Origin: Akkermansiaceae bacterium
GTDB taxonomy: Bacteria; Verrucomicrobiota; Verrucomicrobiia; Verrucomicrobiales; Akkermansiaceae
Length of the DNA stretch: 64,000 nucleotides
Direction of reading: 5' to 3'
Assembly (NCBI GenBank): GCA_903827375.1
Contig: CAIKHZ010000315.1
Location: forward strand, 1 to 64,000
Shown in pieces: positions 8,280-16,024 of this stretch. Both the position numbers and the translations under genes were made by a program. How positions within the stretch are numbered: the first letter of the stretch is position 1; each line of letters begins with the position of its first letter. The notes beneath the pieces were generated by a model. It was not told the DNA's origin. It worked only from the letters and a program-made list of their open reading frames with translations, and searched no databases.

Positions 8280-11200
8280 ATGAAACCTAACACCCGTATT
8301 CAAAAACCCAACAGGAGGTCCGGTCGCTGGCTGGCGAGTGCCTCATTCGCCCTCACAGCCCTGGCCTGTGTGGTTCCGGCCATGGCCGCGAGCAAGTACT
8401 GGGACACCGCCACCACCGCAAACCTCCAGTTCGGCAACGGCAACTGGGACACCGGCAGTACCACGCTGTGGAGCACTGCTACGGGCGGCAGCAGTCCGCT
8501 GGTGAGCTGGGCCAACGATGACGATGCGTTTTTCCAAACCGCAGGGGCCAACGTCGTGACCATCACCTCGTCGGTTAGGGCGAAGAGTTTCACCATCACC
8601 ACCAACTCCACGGTCCTCACACTCAATGGCGGTACTTTGCAACTCGGAAGTGCCGGGGCCAACGGCAACCTGACAGTGGGCGGCAACCAGGATACTTCGG
8701 TGATCAGTTCCAACGTGCAACTTCTCGGCAGCAACCCGACTTGGAACATTGGCCGGATTCTAGCAATCACCGGGCCGATCTCGGAAAGCGGCGGTTCCTA
8801 CGGCTTCACCCAAGCCACCGGCACATCAACCCTCAAGCTCTCCGCCGGCAACACCTATACCGGCAACACCACCGTCAACGCCGGCACACTGAATCTGACT
8901 ACATTCACCGGTGCCTCCCCCAATTCCAACGTCACAGTGGCCGCCGCTGGCACTCTGAGTCTCGACAGCGCGTCTGGCACCTACGCCGCCTCGGTCACCC
9001 GTGCCAAGGGCGTCACCCTCAACGGCGGCACCCTGATTGTCACGGGGGCAGCGGCCGGCAATACCAGCGATGCGATCACTAACGCGCTGACCCTTGGCTC
9101 TGGCAGTTCGGTGGTGACTGTCACGCCGAATGCCGCGACAAATGCCCAGTTGCAGGCGGCCAGCTTGCTTCGCAACGTCGCCGGCGGAGTGCTTTTCCGC
9201 GGTGCGAACCTCGGCAACAATACCCTGGCATCCACAACCGCCAACACCGGCAATATCAATTTCACCAACGCTCCCACCTTGGTTGGCGGCAGTGGCAGCG
9301 CCGGCAGCACCACCGTCAGCATCCTGCCTTATGCGATAGGTGACAATGCCGTGGCTGGCACCGGGACTGATTTGGTAACTTACGATGCCAACGGCGTTCG
9401 CCGCCTGGCCAGCAGCGAATACCTCACAACGCTGGCTGCGGGGAATGCCACTCTGGATAACGTCAAACTCACCACTGCCCTAACCGGCATCAACAGCGCC
9501 ACCACCGCCAACGCATTGGTGTTAGGCACGGGTGGCAGTCTCGACGGCAGCGACTTGCTCAGTCTGAACAGCGGCGCGATCGTGGCCCTCGACAACACCA
9601 GCATCGGCAATACCACCCCGGGCAGTCTTGCCCTTGGCGGTGCTGAGGGCTGCGTGACGGTCATCACCGGCAAAACCCTCACCATTGGCAGCGCCCTGAG
9701 CGGCACCAACGGCCTGAGTAAAATGGGGGCCGGTATTCTGGTTCTCAACGGCAGCAACAGCGGGCTGAGCGGCACGACGACCTTGGCCCTCGGCACCCTC
9801 AAACTCGGCAATACCAACGCTCTGGGTACAGGCACCTTGACCATCCTCGGCGGCACACTCGATAGCACCGTGGCCAACCTGGTCAACGCCGGTAGCAACC
9901 CGCAAAATTGGAATAGCAATTTCACTTTCACCGGTACCCAAAACCTCAACCTTGGCACCGGCGCGGTCACCCTCAATGTCGCGCCTACTGTCACCGTCTC
10001 AGCCAAGACACTGACGGTCGGTGGGGCCATCACCGGCACCGGCCTTACTCTAACCAAGGCAGGGGCTGGCACCATGGAGCTTTCCTCAACGGGCAGCACA
10101 CTGAACAACCTAATCGTCTCCGCAGGCACCTTCAATCTGGACAATGCGCTGGTGACCCCGTCTTTGGTCTTGCAGAATGCCACCGACCCGCTCGACATCA
10201 AGGGTACCACTCCGAGTTTCCTGATGAACTCCGGAACACTAACCGTCCCGGGCAGATGGCGCTTGGCCCACGACGGCAATTATGCTCTGGCCACCATCAC
10301 CGGCGGAACGATCAACCACACCGGCGGAGCGTCGCTTGAACTCGGCTTCAACCAAGGGCGCTGCGCGGTGACGTTTGGTGGCACGGCCATCTACAACGGC
10401 AGCGGACGAACCCTCGACATGTCGAATGCGAACTCCTGCAATACTCTAACTGTCGTTAAGGACACCGCCAGCGCCACCTTTGGCGCGATCAATATCAACA
10501 CCACCAACGGCGGAGCCAACCAATACGGAATCATCAAAGTTTCAGATACGGCATCCTTGACAGGCACCTCGATGCAAGTTGGCGTGAGCCAAAACCAAAA
10601 CAATGCCAACGTGTCCCTGGCCACGGTGAACCAAACTGGCGGCACCGTCACCATCAACGGCACCGTCACGCTGGCGTCAAGCAACGTCCTGCTCAATACC
10701 ACGCTCGGCACCCTCAATCTGCAGGGTACCTATAACCTGGCAGGCGGTACTCTAAGCGCTACCCAAATCTTGGGCGGAAATGGCACCGGTGTCGGTGCCC
10801 AGGCCCGGTTGGATTTCCATGGTGGCATCTTAGCAGTCAATGCTGCCGCGACCACGCTACAGACGGCTGATTTCATCAAGCTAGCCAACACCGCCGCAAA
10901 TGATGGCAAAGCCTATATCTATGAAGGGGGATCTATCGACACTGGCAGCAAGTCGGTCACGATCAACCAGCCATTGTTGGCACCCACCGGATCCGGCGTG
11001 GCGAGTATCCCATTCTCAGGCACAGTGACCACCGGCTTCTTCGTCGCGCCCGCCGTGCGAATTACTCGTGGCACCCTCGACACCACTGGCACCGGCGCAA
11101 CCGCCACCGCAGAAATCAATCCCCTAACGGGCGCCTTCACCGGGATCACCATCACCAACCCCGGAACCGATTACACGGTCCCACCCACCGTGGTGTTGGA

Positions 11201-14063
11201 CTTTTCCCAAGGCGTTGGCATCACTCCAGGCACGCCACTATTGGCCGCAAATTCCTCCTACACCGGCGGCCTGACCAAATTGGGCAGCGGCACCCTAACA
11301 CTTAAAGGTGCCAGCACCTATGTCGGCAACACAACGGTGCAGACTGGCACGCTGCTGGTGAGCAACGCAAGCGGATCCGGCACAGGCAGCGGCAACGTGA
11401 GTGTGAAGTCTGGTGCAAGCCTGGGTGGCACCGGCAGCATTGCCGGATCAGTCACGGCGGAAAGCGGTTCAAGCACCTTCTTCAACCTAACCACCAGTGC
11501 CGTCGGGGCCAATGATAAATTATTGGTCGGCGGCAATTTGACGCTAAACAGCAACTCCGTGAAAATTGCCGGCCCGGCCAGCCCAGCCAATCTGGATCAA
11601 TCGGCGGACTATGTGCTCATGAGCATCGCTGGAGCCTCCGGCATCACTGGCGACTTCAATCCGGCACCGTCCTGGGTCGGAACCCAGCCGGCAAACGCGG
11701 CGTTTTATAGTGTTGTGACAGATCACGTCAATAAGCAGGTGCTGCTGCATTACCAAGTGGCCACCTCCTACACAATCTCAGCGTCAGCCGGAAGCGGCGG
11801 CTCGATTAGCCCGCTGGGAGACATCGCGGTGGTGTCTGGCAACGGCCAGTCCTTCACGATCACTCCGGATTCGTTTGACTACATCAGCGATGTGTTGGTG
11901 GACGGATCTTCGGTCGGAGCCGTGACGAGTTATGCGTTCACCAATGTGACTGCCGGCCATACCATCGCAGCGAGCTTCACCCACATCCCTAGCCAGACAA
12001 TCAGCGCAACAGCTAACAGCGGTGGAACGATCAGCCCGAGCGGTGACGTTGTCGTCAGCGGCGGAGCCAATCAGACGTTTGCAGTTAGCCCAAGCACCGG
12101 CTATAAAATCACCGATGTGGTGGTCGATGGCGCATCCCAAGGTGCCGTCACCTCTTATACCTTCACACACCTCACCGATCCCCACACGATCACAGCCAGT
12201 TTCACCGCACTGGCTCAGTACACGATCAGCGCCACGGCCGGCAGCGGCGGTTCCATCACACCGCTAGGGGTCGCCACCAAGTATGAGGCGCAGAGCCAAG
12301 CCTACACCATCACTGCCAACTTTGGCTATAGTATCGCCAGCGTCCTGATCGATGGCGCTAACAACCCGGCGGCGGTCAGCAGCGGCACCTACACATTCAG
12401 TAACCTAGCTGCGTCACACACGATAGACGTCACTTTCGCAGCTAAACCGCTGTTTGCGGTGTCCGGGCAAGTGACCAAATCCAGCGATGGGACGCCCATC
12501 GCGGGTGCCACGGTTTATGCATCGACCACTGCGAACGCATCCGCCAACCCGGCACTCGTCCTAACGACGGATGGCTCCGGCTACTACAATGCCAACTTGT
12601 TCAACGGCGCTTGGAATATCTGTGCTTCCGCCACCGGCTTCACCACCTCTGCCGACGCCACGGTCACGGTCAACAGCGCGCCTCTAGCAGGCCCGAATAT
12701 CCCCCTCAGCGCCAGCGGCAAGAACATCCCAGAGATGAACAACCTGCTCTTCGCGCTCTATGGCAGCGACTTGGTTGCCAACGGTGCCACCACCAACCCA
12801 TGGCCGCTGGAGCATCCCATGGGCCCGACCGCCTCCCGCATGGGAACCCCGTCGCTCACGACCGTCGATGCCCTGCAATGGGAGAAAAACACATACAGCA
12901 CCAATGACGGCTACACGATCGGCACCTACAACGCCGCGATCCCGGCCTCGGGGATCACTGCCACTGCGGTGATCCAACCGACGTACACGGGTGCCCTGAG
13001 TGGTGAGTCTCGCGGTGAAGTGATCGATATGTTCTACAGCGAGTTGTATCTGGCTGTGGCCCACGGCAATACTCAGGGGGTCGCGGAAGGGACGGTCTTC
13101 GTGACTTGGAGAGGCTACAGTTCGCACAACACCGGGTATGTGATTCCCAATGGCCAGAAAACCATTCTCAGTTTGGTGGTGCAGCAGAACGGCAGCATGG
13201 CGCTCTTTGCCAACGGGGTTCAGAAATGGACGGCCTCATCGGGTGTTGACTATTCGACGATCCAGCAATCCGGGCTCGGTGGCAATGCCAAGAGCATCAG
13301 TGTGGGACGCAATGCATGGGATGGCTGGTCCACCTTCAACGGCAACATCGGTGCCGCCTTCCTGTGGAAAACCGCACTGGGCGAGCCCGAGCGAAACACC
13401 TTTGAGGTGGAACTCGGTGGTGCCTTCGGTATCCCCATCAGCCATGATATCACAGCCAGCGCCGGTGCCAATGGGTCAATCAACCCGGCGGGTATCACTC
13501 TTGTAGCCGATGGCACGGACCAAACGTATAACTTTACGGCGCTGGCAGGCTTTGTGCCCGATCAAGTGACCATCGATGGCGGTACCCCGCTGCAGGCCGG
13601 CCCAAGTTATACATTCACCCATGTCACTGCCAGTGGCCACACCATCGCGGTTACCTTCAAAACCCAGCCGGCAGATCTGTTCGGGGCTTGGATCAACAGC
13701 CCGGCATTCAACTCGCCGCCTCTCAGTGACGCCCAGAAGTTGCCAGAAGCCGATCCGGACGGAGACGGTCTGACCAACTTCCAGGAATTTGCCTTCGGCC
13801 TCAATCCAGTTCTCGCCACCTCGGCCAACCCGATCAGCGCGCCCCTCGACAAGGCGAATCACACGTTCAGTTACACCCGCCTATCAACAAGTGGGTTGGC
13901 CTACACCGTGTGGACCTCCACCGACCTGCAGACGTGGACCGGCCCGGCCGTCGTGACCGAGAATATCGGCACGCCTAACAGTGATGGTGTGGTCACCGTC
14001 GAGGTCACCCTTACCTCGCCGCCACCAGGAGGCAACTTGTTCGTTCGCGTTGCCGCGCAGTAA
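8280..14063 (+). CDS. Giant autotransporter-repeat surface protein
   Basis: 1927 residues from the ATG at 8280, which begins a classic long signal peptide (MKPNTRIQK...ALACVVPAMAA); the ORF-track start at 8211 is not used. Residues about 35-1150 are Gly/Thr/Asn/Ser-rich beta-helix sequence with autotransporter-associated strand repeats such as SAGNTYTGNTTVNAGTL and GASTYVGNTTVQTGTL. Then come three tandem ~75-residue bacterial repeats of the YTISASAGSGGSISP type (about 1162-1390) and a carboxypeptidase-regulatory-like fold (VSGQVTKSSDGTPIAGATV, about 1391-1475). A concanavalin/LamG-like region follows (about 1483-1720), then a fourth bacterial repeat. The end is a Ca-binding-like DPDGDGLTNFQEF loop (about 1824) and a beta module ending LFVRVAAQ. 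No autotransporter beta-barrel is present. It is probably an exported adhesin or matrix protein, with a substrate unknown to me. Confidence 0.85.
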   Translation: MKPNTRIQKPNRRSGRWLASASFALTALACVVPAMAASKYWDTATTANLQFGNGNWDTGSTTLWSTATGGSSPLVSWANDDDAFFQTAGANVVTITSSVRAKSFTITTNSTVLTLNGGTLQLGSAGANGNLTVGGNQDTSVISSNVQLLGSNPTWNIGRILAITGPISESGGSYGFTQATGTSTLKLSAGNTYTGNTTVNAGTLNLTTFTGASPNSNVTVAAAGTLSLDSASGTYAASVTRAKGVTLNGGTLIVTGAAAGNTSDAITNALTLGSGSSVVTVTPNAATNAQLQAASLLRNVAGGVLFRGANLGNNTLASTTANTGNINFTNAPTLVGGSGSAGSTTVSILPYAIGDNAVAGTGTDLVTYDANGVRRLASSEYLTTLAAGNATLDNVKLTTALTGINSATTANALVLGTGGSLDGSDLLSLNSGAIVALDNTSIGNTTPGSLALGGAEGCVTVITGKTLTIGSALSGTNGLSKMGAGILVLNGSNSGLSGTTTLALGTLKLGNTNALGTGTLTILGGTLDSTVANLVNAGSNPQNWNSNFTFTGTQNLNLGTGAVTLNVAPTVTVSAKTLTVGGAITGTGLTLTKAGAGTMELSSTGSTLNNLIVSAGTFNLDNALVTPSLVLQNATDPLDIKGTTPSFLMNSGTLTVPGRWRLAHDGNYALATITGGTINHTGGASLELGFNQGRCAVTFGGTAIYNGSGRTLDMSNANSCNTLTVVKDTASATFGAININTTNGGANQYGIIKVSDTASLTGTSMQVGVSQNQNNANVSLATVNQTGGTVTINGTVTLASSNVLLNTTLGTLNLQGTYNLAGGTLSATQILGGNGTGVGAQARLDFHGGILAVNAAATTLQTADFIKLANTAANDGKAYIYEGGSIDTGSKSVTINQPLLAPTGSGVASIPFSGTVTTGFFVAPAVRITRGTLDTTGTGATATAEINPLTGAFTGITITNPGTDYTVPPTVVLDFSQGVGITPGTPLLAANSSYTGGLTKLGSGTLTLKGASTYVGNTTVQTGTLLVSNASGSGTGSGNVSVKSGASLGGTGSIAGSVTAESGSSTFFNLTTSAVGANDKLLVGGNLTLNSNSVKIAGPASPANLDQSADYVLMSIAGASGITGDFNPAPSWVGTQPANAAFYSVVTDHVNKQVLLHYQVATSYTISASAGSGGSISPLGDIAVVSGNGQSFTITPDSFDYISDVLVDGSSVGAVTSYAFTNVTAGHTIAASFTHIPSQTISATANSGGTISPSGDVVVSGGANQTFAVSPSTGYKITDVVVDGASQGAVTSYTFTHLTDPHTITASFTALAQYTISATAGSGGSITPLGVATKYEAQSQAYTITANFGYSIASVLIDGANNPAAVSSGTYTFSNLAASHTIDVTFAAKPLFAVSGQVTKSSDGTPIAGATVYASTTANASANPALVLTTDGSGYYNANLFNGAWNICASATGFTTSADATVTVNSAPLAGPNIPLSASGKNIPEMNNLLFALYGSDLVANGATTNPWPLEHPMGPTASRMGTPSLTTVDALQWEKNTYSTNDGYTIGTYNAAIPASGITATAVIQPTYTGALSGESRGEVIDMFYSELYLAVAHGNTQGVAEGTVFVTWRGYSSHNTGYVIPNGQKTILSLVVQQNGSMALFANGVQKWTASSGVDYSTIQQSGLGGNAKSISVGRNAWDGWSTFNGNIGAAFLWKTALGEPERNTFEVELGGAFGIPISHDITASAGANGSINPAGITLVADGTDQTYNFTALAGFVPDQVTIDGGTPLQAGPSYTFTHVTASGHTIAVTFKTQPADLFGAWINSPAFNSPPLSDAQKLPEADPDGDGLTNFQEFAFGLNPVLATSANPISAPLDKANHTFSYTRLSTSGLAYTVWTSTDLQTWTGPAVVTENIGTPNSDGVVTVEVTLTSPPPGGNLFVRVAAQ

Positions 14064-14100
14064 ACGGTTTTTCCGGAGTTTCTGGTTTTCTCTGGAAACG

Positions 14101-14132
14101 GCGGGGCGGTTGACGCTGGTCAACCGCCCCGC
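14101..14132 (+). terminator. Perfect 14-bp stem hairpin
   Basis: A perfect inverted repeat GCGGGGCGGTTGAC / GTCAACCGCCCCGC with a 4-nt GCTG loop lies 37 bp after the stop of the giant repeat protein. It is followed by only a weak T-rich tract (TTGCTTCAT). The position and stability suggest transcription termination or mRNA 3'-end protection. Confidence 0.7.
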
Positions 14133-14459
14133 TTGCTTCATACTGGCAAGGTAGTTATCACGAGAAGTTCCAGGTCTCGGCCAGCGGCACCGCCGCCGCC
14201 CACATCGTCATCTGCGGCATCCCCGATGCCGCCGGCACACTCTCCCAGTCATCGACGGCGAGATGGGCGATGGCTGAGAGCTTGGCAATTGGGTCCTAGC
14301 ACTGGCGGTGGATTCCGCGCAGCACGCGAGAATTTCGCACTAGAGAAACAATCAGGAGTTGCCAGAGGGCGGTCACACGCCCTAGTGTCGGCGGTCTTCG
14401 CAACGCCCTGCCGCAGGCTCGCCGTCACGCAATCCACCTCTCAGCCGCATCGCCAACCC
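14133..14459. other. Intergenic region, possible gene remnant
   Basis: About 330 bases between the hairpin and the permease start. The ORF track fuses this region in frame to the permease, but the fused N-terminus (Pro/Ser/Arg-rich) does not look like protein. A different plus frame, beginning about 14147 and ending at a TAG near 14299, reads YHEKFQVSASGTAAAHIVI and continues plausibly for a short stretch. This may be the debris of a lost gene. No promoter can be assigned. Confidence 0.3.
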
Positions 14460-15971
14460 ATGAATCTGTTCCGCAAGAAACCTATCGAGCTCATCGTCGC
14501 CAGCGCTTGCTCGACGGAGGCATTTTACGACAGCCCGACGCTCAAGCGCTCGCTGAGTGCGTTCCAACTCGTCATGTTGGGCATCGGAGTGGTCATCGGG
14601 GCGGGCCTGTTTTCGCTCACCGGCAAGGTGGCGGCGGACAATGCCGGCCCAGGGGTGGTGCTTTCGTTCGTGGTCAGTGGTGTTGCTTGTGCCTTCGCTG
14701 GCTTGTGTTATGCGGAATTTGCCTCGGCAGTGCCGGTGGCGGGCAGCGCGTACTCGTATTCGTACGCCACCATGGGTGAGTTGATGGCGTGGATTATTGG
14801 CTGGGATCTGGTGATGGAATACGCGATCGGGGCTGCCACAGTGGCAGTGAGCTGGTCGGCGTATTTTGTGAAATTTTGTCATCAAATGAATAGGGACATC
14901 CCACTGCAATGGGCGCTCTCGCCGTTTGACTCAGAGACGCTAAAGGACGGCACAGTGATCCACGGGATCGCCAATTTGCCCGCTGCGGCGATCGTGGTGG
15001 TGATGTCGCTGTTATTGATTCGTGGCACCAAGGAAAGCGCGTTGTTCAACACGATCATGGTCGCCGTCAAACTCATGATCGTGCTGTTGGTCATTGGCAT
15101 CGGCTGGGCCTACATCAATCCGGCCAACCACAGTCCGATGATTCCGGAGCGCATCTCCGAGGTGGTCAATGGCCACACGATCTATCACTTTGGCTGGCAG
15201 GGCGTGCTCACCGGTGCGGGCATGATTTTCTTCGCCTACATTGGCTTTGACGCGGTTTCCACTGCTGCCCAGGAGGCCAAGAACCCGCAGCGCGACCTGC
15301 CGATCGGTATTCTCGGTTCCTTATTTATTTGCACGATCCTCTACATCCTGTTCTCGTGGGTCATCACCGGGTTGGCCAATTACACCGAGTTTCACGGCGT
15401 GGTGGACAAGCTCGCGCCGGTAGCCACCGCCTTGGGCCATCTTCCCAAACAGTTCCATTGGCTCCAACAACTCATCGTGCCGGCGATTTTAGCCGGTTTT
15501 TCCTCGGTAATCATGGTGCTTTTGTTGGGTCAGAGCCGGGTTTTCATCACGATGTCGCAGGACGGTTTGCTGCCGAAGTTTTTTTCCGACATTCACCCGA
15601 CGCGTCACACTCCGTGGAAAAGCAACGCGTTATTTGCGGGGTTGGTGGGTACGGCTGTGGCATTTTTGCCGGGCAATTTATTTGGTGAAATGTGCAGTGT
15701 GGGCACGTTGCTGGCGTTTGTGCTTGTGTGCATCGGAGTGATTGTATTGCGCCGCACCAACCCCGACCTGCCGCGGAAGTTCCGCTGCCCGTGGGTTCCA
15801 GTGGTGCCGATCATCGGGGCGTTGCTGTGCCTAGGCATGATGGCATTCCTATCGCCCGATACATGGTTGCGCCTGTTCATTTGGATGGCCGCTGGCCTCA
15901 TCATCTACGCCTTCTACAGTCGCAAGCGCAGCAAATTGGCATCAGAGTCCAGCAAACAACTTCGTTTTTGA
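14460..15971 (+). CDS. APC-family amino acid permease
   Basis: Inner-membrane secondary transporter of the APC superfamily, closest in appearance to the cationic amino-acid transporter (CAT/YfnA-like) group. 503 residues with about 12-14 hydrophobic segments. The TM1 signature IGVVIGAGLFSLTGKVAADNAGP holds the unwound GAG motif. TM6-type sequence FFAYIGFDAVSTAAQEAKNPQRDLP is also intact. The start is set at the ATG at 14460 (MNLFRKKPIEL), because members of this group begin with a short cytoplasmic helix; the track ORF begins 109 codons earlier without support. It stands alone on the plus strand, convergent with rapA. The substrate is not determinable from sequence alone. Confidence 0.88.
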   Translation: MNLFRKKPIELIVASACSTEAFYDSPTLKRSLSAFQLVMLGIGVVIGAGLFSLTGKVAADNAGPGVVLSFVVSGVACAFAGLCYAEFASAVPVAGSAYSYSYATMGELMAWIIGWDLVMEYAIGAATVAVSWSAYFVKFCHQMNRDIPLQWALSPFDSETLKDGTVIHGIANLPAAAIVVVMSLLLIRGTKESALFNTIMVAVKLMIVLLVIGIGWAYINPANHSPMIPERISEVVNGHTIYHFGWQGVLTGAGMIFFAYIGFDAVSTAAQEAKNPQRDLPIGILGSLFICTILYILFSWVITGLANYTEFHGVVDKLAPVATALGHLPKQFHWLQQLIVPAILAGFSSVIMVLLLGQSRVFITMSQDGLLPKFFSDIHPTRHTPWKSNALFAGLVGTAVAFLPGNLFGEMCSVGTLLAFVLVCIGVIVLRRTNPDLPRKFRCPWVPVVPIIGALLCLGMMAFLSPDTWLRLFIWMAAGLIIYAFYSRKRSKLASESSKQLRF

Positions 15972-16024
15972 TAACGGAACCAGAATTTGTGGTGAACGAG
16001 TCAAGTTTCTCAACGGGCGACGAG

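Noticed and set aside
14133-14459. Permease ORF extended to 14133
   Set aside because: Homologous protein begins at MNLFRKKP (14460); the earlier part is Pro/Ser/Arg-rich noise and overlaps the terminator flank.
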